From Candidatus Acetothermia bacterium (GTDB lineage Bacteria > Bipolaricaulota > Bipolaricaulia > Bipolaricaulales > Bipolaricaulaceae): a stretch of 13,504 nucleotides of DNA. Where the stretch lies: positions 1 to 13,504 of the forward strand of contig DSBZ01000147.1 of assembly GCA_011057175.1 (NCBI GenBank), given 5' to 3'. The notes below the pieces were generated by a model. The model did not search any database. It had not been told where the DNA came from and saw only the letters and a program-made list of their open reading frames with translations. Shown piece after piece: positions 1 to 5,876 of this stretch. Made by a program: the position numbers and the translations under genes. Numbering within the stretch: the first letter of the stretch is position 1; every line of letters starts with the position of its first letter.

Positions 1-1
1 C

Positions 2-424
2 GCCCAGAAGGACCCGTTCCGGGACGACCCGGCCCGGCTTCCCTCGGGGCTTCCGGGGGTCGAGCTCCTCCTCCCGCTCCTCCGTTCAGAGGGGGTGGCC
101 CAGGGTCGGATCGGCCTCCGCGACCTGGCATGGTACCTGGGGGAAGGCCCAGCGCGGGCGTTCGGCCTCTGGCCACGGAAAGGCGCGATCCGGGCTGGCG
201 CGGATGCCGACCTCGTCCTCCTCGACCCTGGGGAGGAGTGGACGATCCGCGCCAAGGATCTCCACATGCAGACCGACTTCTCCCCCTACGAGGGGCTCGC
301 GGTCCGCGGTCGAGTTGTCGGCGTCCTCTCGCGAGGCGAGTGGCTCGCCCGGGATGGGGAGTTCCTCTCCCAACCGGGCCGGGGGGAGTTCATCCCTTGG
401 GGCCAACACAGTCGCGGGTCATGA
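2..424 (+). CDS. Dihydroorotase/hydantoinase-type cyclic amidohydrolase, C-terminal part (5' end outside window)
   Basis: The open frame enters from the left edge and ends at TGA 422-424, giving about 140 residues. It carries the late part of a cyclic amidohydrolase: an SGLPGVELLLPLL segment, then GEGPARAFGLWPRKGAIRAG, then ADADLVLLDP. These correspond to the end of the metal-dependent TIM barrel and its return to the small beta-sandwich. Next come the SPYEG and V(R)GRVVGVLSRGEWLARDGEFL segments typical of this family's C-terminus. The metal-binding HxH, the bridging lysine and the distal histidines lie upstream of the window, so activity cannot be judged. The family hydrolyses cyclic amides (dihydroorotate in pyrimidine synthesis, hydantoins or allantoin). 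Which one applies cannot be told from this tail. It is a cytosolic enzyme. The next start lies 63 bases downstream. Confidence 0.85.
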   Translation, partial: AQKDPFRDDPARLPSGLPGVELLLPLLRSEGVAQGRIGLRDLAWYLGEGPARAFGLWPRKGAIRAGADADLVLLDPGEEWTIRAKDLHMQTDFSPYEGLAVRGRVVGVLSRGEWLARDGEFLSQPGRGEFIPWGQHSRGS

Positions 425-475
425 GTTGGAAAGTCCGGTAGAATCGCCCTCAAGTTGCGGCTTTCGGCTGTGTTC

Positions 476-484
476 GAGAAGGGA
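476..484 (+). promoter_or_regulatory. Shine-Dalgarno sequence before the signal-peptide ATG at 488
   Basis: The purine run GAGAAGGGA ends three bases before ATG 488. It supports 488 as the real translation start of the exported protein, even though the frame opened there does not continue into the body of the gene. A TAGAAT hexamer at 439-444 could be a -10 element, but no convincing -35 precedes it. Confidence 0.5.
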
Positions 485-487
485 ACG

Positions 488-568
488 ATGGTGCAAAGGA
501 TGTTGGCAATCGTACTCGTGGTGGGTATCGGCGCGTTCGCGGCCGCGGAACAGGTGGCGGTGGGTCAG
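488..568 (+). other. Signal-peptide coding segment, out of frame with the downstream body (likely frameshift)
   Basis: From ATG 488 the second frame reads MVQRMLAIVLVVGIGAFAAA followed by EQVAVGQ. This is a textbook Sec signal peptide: a short n-region with Arg4, a hydrophobic core, and an AFAAA-EQ type cleavage site. After about codon 27 this frame becomes arginine/serine-rich and non-protein-like. The adjacent frame starting near 568 (V-L-G-R-A-V-F-G-G) continues as a good protein to 1068. Adding one base near 568 would restore a single reading frame of about 194 residues. The break is therefore either a real one-base deletion, an assembly error, or less likely programmed frameshifting. Confidence 0.6.
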
Positions 569-582
569 TCCTCGGCAGAGCG

Positions 583-1068
583 GTGTTCGGCGGGCTCGGG
601 TTCGGGGGGACGACCTCCGTCGTCCACGGGGAGAAGCGCACCGACCTCGACTTCGGCTTTGGCGGGTTCCTGATCGAGATCCCCCGTCAGGCCGGGGCCA
701 GCGCGATCCTCGCGTTCGGGACCGCCCTCGGCGGAGGAGAGCTGACCCTCAAGGCGCGTGCTCGCGTCCCGGTGGACTTCGCCGATGCCCTCGCCCAGCC
801 GCCGCTCAGCGAGTTCGACCTGGGGTTCGTCGGGTGCCTGCCGTACCTGCGGCTCCAGATCCAGCTCTTCCCCTGGCTCGCCATCGAGGGATGGGGCGGG
901 TACTTCCTCGCCTTCCCCGGCCAGTGGGAGGAAGGGGAGCGCGAGATCGCCGGGCCCAAGCTCGACCTACGGGCGCCGTTCTTCGGATTCGGGATCTCGT
1001 TCGGCGGGATCGGCTCGCTTGGTGAACCTGAGCCGGAGGCACCCATCCCTGGGGAGGAGAAGGAGTAG
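583..1068 (+). CDS. Glycine-rich, probably exported protein of unknown function (body of a frameshifted gene)
   Basis: The product is not a family I can name. The frame opens with GTG 583 (161 residues); no ATG, GTG or TTG precedes it in this frame after the stop at 439-441. It reads as alternating amphipathic beta segments: FGGLGFGG, LDFGFGGFLIEIP, LPYLRLQIQLFPWLAIEGWGGYFLAFPG and LRAPFFGFGISFGGIG. It ends in an acidic Glu/Pro tail. Beta-rich segments with Gly and aromatic residues are what small outer-membrane or surface beta proteins look like, but that is inference. A signal peptide lies just upstream at 488-568 in another frame, so the native product was probably a secreted or envelope protein of about 194 residues. 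If only the GTG start is used, the protein lacks an export signal. Confidence 0.6.
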   Translation: MFGGLGFGGTTSVVHGEKRTDLDFGFGGFLIEIPRQAGASAILAFGTALGGGELTLKARARVPVDFADALAQPPLSEFDLGFVGCLPYLRLQIQLFPWLAIEGWGGYFLAFPGQWEEGEREIAGPKLDLRAPFFGFGISFGGIGSLGEPEPEAPIPGEEKE

Positions 1069-1087
1069 ACCAGCTCACAGAAAGGCT

Positions 1088-1124
1088 GTGTGCCAATCCC
1101 GAGGTTCGCGGACCTGCGGCACAC
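1088..1124. repeat. Nested inverted repeat (7-bp outer stem, short inner stem)
   Basis: GTGTGCC (1088-1094) pairs with GGCACAC (1118-1124). Inside, AGGT (1102-1105) pairs with ACCT (1112-1115). It starts 20 bases after the stop codon at 1068 and could be a terminator or a structured 3' end. There is no T-run, so a canonical intrinsic terminator is not supported. Confidence 0.4.
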
Positions 1125-1208
1125 GGAGTCCCGATGTGGGCGCGACGAACCGCGCTTCATAACGGTCGAGCACGTTGAGTTTGACGGCCCTTTGCTGGAC
1201 CCAACGGC

Positions 1209-1229
1209 CGTCGGGGACAAGCCCCGACG
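1209..1229. repeat. Perfect 8-bp palindrome with 5-base loop (REP-like hairpin)
   Basis: CGTCGGGG (1209-1216) is followed by the loop ACAAG and the exact reverse complement CCCCGACG (1222-1229). The left arm recurs as ccgtcgggga at 1246-1255 without its partner. A very stable GC hairpin of this type between convergent genes fits a REP/BIME-like repeat or a bidirectional terminator. Whether it is repeated elsewhere in the genome cannot be seen from one window. Confidence 0.5.
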
Positions 1230-1308
1230 CTGGAGCGGGGGGAAACCGTCGGGGATGAAGGGCAACGCTATAGCCTTCCCGCGGCGAGCTCGGCGGTGAA
1301 TGGCATTC

Positions 1309-1824
1309 TCAGGCGCTGAGCTCCCATGCGGCGACGATGTCCCCGAAGAAGAGCGTGTGGAAGTCGCCCCGTGGGTAGTACTTGGCCCGGATGCCCTCGT
1401 CGAGGAGCCCCCCCGGCTTGAGCTCGGCGCGGGCGACAACGCGGCACTCGTAGGCCACGGCGCAGTCGGCGAGGAGGGGAGCCTTGACCTTCGTTCCTGG
1501 CACCGTGCCCAAGTCCAGCGCGGCGAACTTGTCCACCTCCCGCCCGGAGCGGCTCCCACAGAACGCGAGCTCCTCTGCCATCGTCCCCCGGGGCACGTTC
1601 ACTGTGAACGACCCGCTTGCCTCGATGCAGCTGTGGGTGTAGCGCGATGGCCTCACCAGGACGAGGCACACCGGCCGTGACCACACGGTCCCAACCTGGA
1701 GCCAGCCGATCGTCATCGCGTTGGGATGCCCGTGCTCGTCCACCGCGACCAGGAACGCCCCGTCGCCATGCAGGATCTGCTCCTGGATTTCACCCAAGCG
1801 CTTCCAGGGACTCATCGCGTTCAT
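1309..1824 (-). CDS. Flavin reductase-like FMN-binding split-barrel protein
   Basis: This 171-residue protein belongs to the flavin reductase-like family (DIM6/NTAB type split barrel). Members bind FMN as dimers and either supply reduced flavin to a partner or reduce small substrates with NAD(P)H. Recognisable parts are FLVAVDEHGHPNAMTIGW (about 24-41), the FMN-phosphate region; VWSRPVCLVLVRPSRYTH (47-64); SGSFTVNVP (70-78); and a late KVKAPLLADCAVAYECRV (112-129). The start at 1824 is preferred because it follows a strong GAGGAGGG at 1836-1829 with a 4-base gap, and its ATG overlaps the TGA of the kinase gene as ATGA. An in-frame ATG lies five codons upstream (1839) but has no such support. 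Substrate and physiological partner are unknown. The coupling to the kinase suggests co-expression, not a shared pathway that I can name. Confidence 0.85.
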   Translation of the reverse strand: MNAMSPWKRLGEIQEQILHGDGAFLVAVDEHGHPNAMTIGWLQVGTVWSRPVCLVLVRPSRYTHSCIEASGSFTVNVPRGTMAEELAFCGSRSGREVDKFAALDLGTVPGTKVKAPLLADCAVAYECRVVARAELKPGGLLDEGIRAKYYPRGDFHTLFFGDIVAAWELSA

Positions 1825-3545
1825 GTCTCCCTCCTCCATGTCGCCCGCTCGAACGGGCTCGGGTAGTACGCGGCGAGGATCCCTCCCCCGATGAACTCGC
1901 GGAGGATGGACGTTGCGGGGATCTCCTCCCCTGGGTAGGGGACGAACCATCGCAGCTCGTCGAGGAGCCGCTCCGCCCTCAGCCGCAGCCGCGGGTGCCG
2001 CACCTGGAGGAGCAGCGGCTCCGCCCGGGACCGGAGGACGTTCCACTCGTAGACAAGGGCGGAGTTGAACATCACGTCGGCTCGCCCCTGGTGGGGAAAC
2101 ACGAACCGCTTCTCCCCCCGCCGCACGTTGTCCCACATCCGCAGCGTGTCCTCCGCAGTGTAGCCGCGGTACGCAGCGTCCCGCACCACCCGCCGCAGGA
2201 GCCGGGTGTCGGTGGTCGACATCCGCACATGGTCGTCGAGGTTGAGCTGGGTCAGGGCCGAGGCGTAGATGCGGAACGACTGCTCCTCGACTCCCAGGGG
2301 AAGGAGCTGCGGGTTCAGGCAGTGCAGCCCCTCGACGAGGAGGATCCCGTCCTTCTTCAACTTGAGCTCGCTTCCCTCCTCGCGGTGACCCGTGGCGAAA
2401 TCGAACCGCGGCAGGCGCACGGCCTTCCCCACGAGCAGTTCCTCCATCTGGCGCTGGAAGAGGGGCACCTCCACCGCCGAGATGTCGTCGAAGTCGGTGA
2501 GGCCACGGCGGGCCATCTCGTCGCGGGGCAGGAAGTAGTCGTCCATCGACACGGGGTAGGGCCGCAGCCCGAGGGAGAGGAGTTGGATCGCGAGCCTTTT
2601 GGTGAACGTGGTCTTCCCCGAGGAGGAGGGACCAGCGATGAGGATCAGCCGCGGGGAAGATGGGTGTGCTGCGATCATCTCGGCGATCCGGGCGATGCGC
2701 TGGTTGTGGAGGGCCTCCGAGACGAGGATCAGCTCCGTCATCCGCCCCGTGCGCACTGCCTCGTTGACGGTGTACGCATCGTAGACGCCGAGGAGATCCA
2801 GCCAATGCCCGTATTCCTCGAACACCTGGAGGAGCGCGGAGTAGTCCTCGGCCGGGGCGAGCTCGGTCGGCCGCTCGCGGCGGGGGAAGCGGAGGATGAA
2901 CCCCCGCGGGTAGGGGGCGAGGGCGAACCAGCGCAGGAAACCGGCCGAAGGCACCATCGGCCCGAACAGATAGTCCTCGAACTGCCCGAGCCGATAGAGG
3001 GGGACCATGCCTCCGATCCCCCCCTGCATGAGGAGTTCCGCCTTGTTGGTGAGGCCCTGGGCGCGGAGGCGGGCCTGGGCTTCGGCGAGGGGAACCTCCT
3101 CCCGAACGATGGGGGCGTCCATTCGCACGAGCTCCCGCATGTGGGCCTCGATGCGCGCCAGCTCGTCCACGGTGAACAGCGGCCGCCGCACGACGCGGCA
3201 GTAGTACCCCCCAAACGGGACGGAATGGTCGATGATCAGGCGCGCCTCCGGGAACAGGGCATGGACCGCAGCAGCGAGGAGGAAGCTCAGCGAACGGGTG
3301 TAGATCCGGATCCCCTCCGAGTCGGTGAGGAACACGGGGCGCACCTCAGCGTCCTCGCGGAGGGGGAACGAGAGCTCCCGCAGCCCCCCATCCACGATCG
3401 CAGCCACCGCCGGAACCTGGGGCTCGGGGTACGCCGCCAGGACGAAGTCCGCCAACGGAGTCCCAGCAGGTCCCTCGAACGCACGGTCATCGGGGAAGAC
3501 CGCCTGGACCGTCTCCCGGCGCTTGCACGGCTTGACCTGGGCCAT
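1821..3545 (-). CDS. Nucleoside (uridine) kinase with N-terminal TGS/threonyl-tRNA-synthetase-like region
   Basis: This 574-residue protein fits the long 'nucleoside kinase' family of about 550 residues. Residues about 10-75 resemble a TGS domain. Residues about 80-260 resemble the second N-terminal (SAD/editing-like) domain of threonyl-tRNA synthetase, with His95, the DHSVPFGGYYC segment (106-116) and a long helical stretch. From about 295 a P-loop kinase of the uridine kinase/phosphoribulokinase superfamily begins: Walker A GPSSSGKT (305-312), MDDYF (334-338), RFDFATG (380-386) and LLVEGLH (402-408). The kinase half should phosphorylate a nucleoside at the 5' position using ATP/GTP; uridine is the default guess. 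The role of the synthetase-like half is unknown. The ATG at 3545 has no Shine-Dalgarno sequence but a TACAAT lies eight bases upstream. The stop codon overlaps the flavin-reductase start. Confidence 0.88.
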   Translation of the reverse strand: MAQVKPCKRRETVQAVFPDDRAFEGPAGTPLADFVLAAYPEPQVPAVAAIVDGGLRELSFPLREDAEVRPVFLTDSEGIRIYTRSLSFLLAAAVHALFPEARLIIDHSVPFGGYYCRVVRRPLFTVDELARIEAHMRELVRMDAPIVREEVPLAEAQARLRAQGLTNKAELLMQGGIGGMVPLYRLGQFEDYLFGPMVPSAGFLRWFALAPYPRGFILRFPRRERPTELAPAEDYSALLQVFEEYGHWLDLLGVYDAYTVNEAVRTGRMTELILVSEALHNQRIARIAEMIAAHPSSPRLILIAGPSSSGKTTFTKRLAIQLLSLGLRPYPVSMDDYFLPRDEMARRGLTDFDDISAVEVPLFQRQMEELLVGKAVRLPRFDFATGHREEGSELKLKKDGILLVEGLHCLNPQLLPLGVEEQSFRIYASALTQLNLDDHVRMSTTDTRLLRRVVRDAAYRGYTAEDTLRMWDNVRRGEKRFVFPHQGRADVMFNSALVYEWNVLRSRAEPLLLQVRHPRLRLRAERLLDELRWFVPYPGEEIPATSILREFIGGGILAAYYPSPFERATWRRET

Positions 3546-3553
3546 GGGAGGCG

Positions 3554-3559
3554 ATTGTA
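3554..3559 (-). promoter_or_regulatory. Candidate -10 element (TACAAT) for a leaderless kinase transcript
   Basis: Read on the minus strand, TACAAT at 3559-3554 stands eight bases before the ATG at 3545. Initiation would then fall on or within a few bases of the start codon. No Shine-Dalgarno sequence is present before this ATG and no good -35 is visible 16-18 bases upstream. It lies in the 65-base gap after the macrodomain gene, so the kinase may have its own promoter inside the cluster. Confidence 0.4.
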
Positions 3560-3610
3560 ACCCCAGTACCTCTCCCCGCTCCCTCCCGGGAGCCCTGCCG
3601 GACCGGCCGC

Positions 3611-4186
3611 TCACGGGTCGGGGGCCTCGGCGGGGAGCCCCTCCCACGCCTGTCGGTACGCGGCGAGGTCGCCCGCGGAGAAGAGGACGAACCGGACCTC
3701 GTCGAGGGCCTGGGGGTGGGCGCGGAGAAACCCGCGCACCGCGCGGAGGGCGACCGGAGCTGCCTCCTCCACCGGGTACCCGTAGACCCCGGTCGAGATG
3801 CTGGGGAACGCGATCGAGCGCAGGAGGTGGGCCACGGCGAGTGCGAGCGAGGAGCGGTAGGCGCGGGCGAGGAGGTCGGCCTCCCGGTGGCGGCCCCCGC
3901 GCCAGACCGGCCCTACGGTGTGGATGACCCACCTCGCCCGGAGCTTCCCGCTGGGGGTGATCACCGCCTCGCCCGTGGGGAGCGGCCCCCGCTCCCGCCG
4001 GATCTGCGCCGCGGCCCGGGTGAGGGCCGGTCCGCCCGCGCGGTGGATCGCCCCCGACACCCCTCCTCCCGGCGTGAGCTCGGGGTTGGCCGCGTTCACG
4101 ATCGCGTCCACGTCCTGCGTCGTGATGTCCCCGCGCAGGAGGACGAGCCGCGTCCCCCCGACCTCGGCCGCGAACCGCTCGCTCAT
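3611..4186 (-). CDS. Macrodomain protein (ADP-ribose/O-acetyl-ADP-ribose-binding, MacroD/YmdB-like)
   Basis: This 191-residue single-domain macro protein shows the ADP-ribose site: GDIT (19-22), IVNAAN (29-34), the phosphate loop GGGVSGAIHRAGG (40-52), and STGVYGYP (131-138) as the second loop. The family binds ADP-ribose and many members remove ADP-ribose from proteins or hydrolyse O-acetyl-ADP-ribose. MacroD/YmdB enzymes usually read GGGVDGAIH; here Ser44 replaces that Asp, so activity may differ in mechanism or be weak. Its ATG (4186-4184) overlaps the TGA of the upstream metalloprotease-HEPN gene as ATGA, and GGGGGGAGG directly abuts the start, so translation is very likely coupled. This makes the protease-HEPN protein its natural partner to consider. 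Confidence 0.9.
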   Translation of the reverse strand: MSERFAAEVGGTRLVLLRGDITTQDVDAIVNAANPELTPGGGVSGAIHRAGGPALTRAAAQIRRERGPLPTGEAVITPSGKLRARWVIHTVGPVWRGGRHREADLLARAYRSSLALAVAHLLRSIAFPSISTGVYGYPVEEAAPVALRAVRGFLRAHPQALDEVRFVLFSAGDLAAYRQAWEGLPAEAPDP

Positions 4187-4977
4187 CCTCCCCCCTGAGC
4201 CGCGCGCGCCTCGGCCACGAGGTCGTGAGCGTGGGCCACCGCGTCCCGGGCGACGGTGGGGCGGACCCGGGCTGCGGGAGGAGGCGCTCCGGCCTCGCCC
4301 ATGTCAAGCGAGATCCCATTCAAACGGAGGAGCGGGCGGAACCGGCGGAACGCGGGGTCGTGGTGGACGGCCCGGGCGAGGAGGTCGGGGATCCCATCGT
4401 GCCCGATCGCCTCCGGGTCCCCCCCCCAGGCGAGGAGGAATGCCCGCAGGGCGCGATCCGCGGCGGCGAGGGCCGCGTCGAGCGCCCAGTCGTTCCGGCC
4501 TGCCGCGAGCAGGGTCTCCGCTGCCGCGAGGTCGTGCTCCGCCTGGCGGAGGTGGCGCAGCGCTTCCGCCCGGTGCTCCTCCTCCGACCACGGCACTCCC
4601 ACCCCGCCCCGGAGCTCGTCGAGCATCCCCTCGTCGGAGAAGCCGAACCGGTGCCCGAGCTCGTGGTACACCGTCCGCCGCACCTGGTCCCCCAGTTCGT
4701 CCTCGGTCCGACACCACTGCTCCAGGGGGCGCCGGTAGAGGACAATCGTTCCCGGGAAGTCGCCCGGGGTGTCCACATCCGGGAGCGTTGGCCCCTCGTA
4801 CATCCCGAACGGGTAGTCGGGGGGGACGAGGCCCCACTCGGCCATCAGCTCGTCGTCCGGGTAGTCCTCGACCCGGACCTCGAGCCCGTTCAGGTACCGG
4901 CGGAACTCGGTGGGAAGCTCGGCCAACGCTTCCCGCACCAGCTCCTCGAACCTCTCCCCACTCACCTCTATCGCCAT
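4183..4977 (-). CDS. Minimal zincin metalloprotease fused to a HEPN domain
   Basis: This 264-residue protein has two recognisable parts. Residues 1-125 match the small 'metallopeptidase family' zincin (PF06262 type): EELVREALAELP near the start, a MYEGPTLPDV turn, IVLYRRPLEQW, then HELGHRFGFSDE (105-116). The last gives the HExxH zinc motif and a downstream acidic ligand. Residues about 131-258 look like a HEPN domain: RHLRQAEHDLAAAETLLAAGR, a second helix ending DRALRAFLLAWGG, a GHDGIPDLL turn, and a last helix with RDAVAH (244-249). That last motif agrees with the R-x4-6-H motif of RNase-active HEPN proteins. The zincin call is firm; HEPN is by pattern only. The ATG at 4977 was chosen over a GTG at 5052 because family similarity starts there and a TACCAT hexamer sits seven bases upstream. 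It heads the minus-strand cluster and overlaps the macrodomain gene. Confidence 0.82.
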   Translation of the reverse strand: MAIEVSGERFEELVREALAELPTEFRRYLNGLEVRVEDYPDDELMAEWGLVPPDYPFGMYEGPTLPDVDTPGDFPGTIVLYRRPLEQWCRTEDELGDQVRRTVYHELGHRFGFSDEGMLDELRGGVGVPWSEEEHRAEALRHLRQAEHDLAAAETLLAAGRNDWALDAALAAADRALRAFLLAWGGDPEAIGHDGIPDLLARAVHHDPAFRRFRPLLRLNGISLDMGEAGAPPPAARVRPTVARDAVAHAHDLVAEARAAQGGG

Positions 4978-5075
4978 GACCCGAATGGTACCGATCCTTG
5001 GGGGGGATAGGGGCCTGTTCGTGCGACGACCCAAGGAGGGTTGAAGGAGCACCTCGGGCCGCTACAGTTCCCCTC
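4978..5075. promoter_or_regulatory. Divergent promoter region between the minus- and plus-strand clusters
   Basis: Ninety-eight bases separate the divergent ATGs at 4977 and 5076. On the plus strand TTGAAG (5041-5046) and TACAGT (5063-5068) are spaced by 16 bases, and the predicted start of transcription falls at the ATG 5076. On the minus strand TACCAT (4990-4985) lies seven bases before the ATG 4977, without a clear -35. Neither gene has a Shine-Dalgarno sequence. The two promoters do not overlap. A seven-G run at 5000-5006 lies between them. No operator palindrome was recognised. Confidence 0.5.
5041..5068 (+). promoter_or_regulatory. Promoter TTGAAG-16-TACAGT for the plus-strand operon
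   Basis: The -35 candidate TTGAAG (5041-5046) matches four to five of the six consensus bases and the -10 candidate TACAGT (5063-5068) four of six. The spacing of 16 bases is acceptable for a sigma-70-type promoter. The start codon begins eight bases after the -10, so the message would be leaderless. Confidence 0.5.
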
Positions 5076-5867
5076 ATGCGCGTGGGGTACGTGCAGTTCG
5101 CGCCGGAGTTCGGGGAGGTGGAGCGGAACCTGGAGCGGGTCGCGGAGCTCATCTCCCCCGACCAGGGCGACCTGTGGGTGCTCCCGGAGCTATTCGCCAC
5201 GGGCTACCAGTTCGCCTCAGCCCAGGAGCTCGCCGAGCCGGTGCCGGAGGGACCCACCACGGCCCGCCTCATCGCCCTCGCGCACGAGAAGAGCTGCCAC
5301 ATCGCCGCCGGGCTCGCGGAGAAGGCGGACGGCCACGTCTACAACGCAGCGGTCCTCGTGGGCCCATCCGGCCTCGTCGCCCGGTACCGGAAGGTACATC
5401 TCTTCTACAAGGAGAAGCACCTCTTCGCTCCGGGGGATCTCCCGTTCGCGGTCGCCGACATCGGGAAGGCCAAGGTCGGGCTCCTCGTGTGCTACGATCA
5501 TCTCTTCCCCGAGGCGGCCCGCGCCCTCGCCCTCCAGGGGGCCGACCTCATCGCCCATCCTGCGAACCTCGTCATGCCGGGGCTCGCTCAGCTCACGATG
5601 CGGGTGCGGGCGATGGAGAACCGCGTCTTCACCGTGACCGCGAACCGGATCGGGAGCGAGGCGCGCACGGGGGAGATGCTCCGCTTCACCGGTCTCTCTC
5701 AGATCGTGGCTCCGAACGGCGACGTCCTCGCGCACGCCCCGCCGGACGCGGAGGACGTGCGGGTCATCGAGATCGACCCCGCGCAGGCGCGGGACAAGCA
5801 CCTCACCCAGCTCAACGACCTCTTCGCCGACCGTCGCCCGGACTTCTACCGCCGCCTCCTGGGGTAG
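5076..5867 (+). CDS. Carbon-nitrogen hydrolase (nitrilase superfamily amidase), substrate unknown
   Basis: This 263-residue cytosolic amidohydrolase has the complete nitrilase-superfamily triad. Glu38 is in LPELFATGY, Lys106 is in YRKVHLF, and the nucleophile Cys139 is in LLVCYDHLFPE; Glu113 in YKEKHLF is the usual supporting acid. The segments ANLVMPG and MRVRAMENRVFTVTANRIG follow in the expected order. It is close in length to omega-amidase/N-carbamoylputrescine amidohydrolase-like members, but nothing in the sequence fixes the amide substrate. ATG 5076 was chosen over a GTG at 4998 because the family always begins within a few residues of the beta strand RVGYVQF, and the upstream 26 codons are not protein-like. 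It opens the seven-gene plus-strand cluster; exonuclease III follows after 9 bases. Confidence 0.9.
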   Translation: MRVGYVQFAPEFGEVERNLERVAELISPDQGDLWVLPELFATGYQFASAQELAEPVPEGPTTARLIALAHEKSCHIAAGLAEKADGHVYNAAVLVGPSGLVARYRKVHLFYKEKHLFAPGDLPFAVADIGKAKVGLLVCYDHLFPEAARALALQGADLIAHPANLVMPGLAQLTMRVRAMENRVFTVTANRIGSEARTGEMLRFTGLSQIVAPNGDVLAHAPPDAEDVRVIEIDPAQARDKHLTQLNDLFADRRPDFYRRLLG

Positions 5868-5876
5868 GATAGGCCC

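Larger units (their letters stand above)
1069..1308. other. Non-coding convergent intergenic region with inverted repeats
   Basis: This 240-base gap separates the plus-strand gene ending at 1068 from the minus-strand gene ending at 1309. No open frame in it looks like protein. It holds an imperfect nested hairpin (1088-1124), a perfect palindrome (1209-1229) and a direct repeat of ccgtcgggga (1208-1217 and 1246-1255). Transcripts from both sides end here, so one or both hairpins may terminate transcription, although neither is followed by a T-tract. Confidence 0.6.

Noticed and set aside
1090..1299. 69-residue plus-strand frame in the convergent gap
   Set aside because: It runs through the palindromes, has no ribosome site before its GTG and shows no protein pattern.
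1309..2805. Long minus-strand frame that would extend the flavin-reductase protein by several hundred residues
   Set aside because: Upstream of about 1824 it is an Arg/Pro/Gly-rich shadow of the kinase gene on the same strand; only the C-terminal 171 residues are protein-like and they have their own start and ribosome site.
1617..3560. 647-residue plus-strand frame
   Set aside because: It lies opposite the kinase and flavin-reductase genes, which have clear motifs. Its composition (His/Pro/Arg/Glu-rich) is that of an antisense frame in high-GC DNA.
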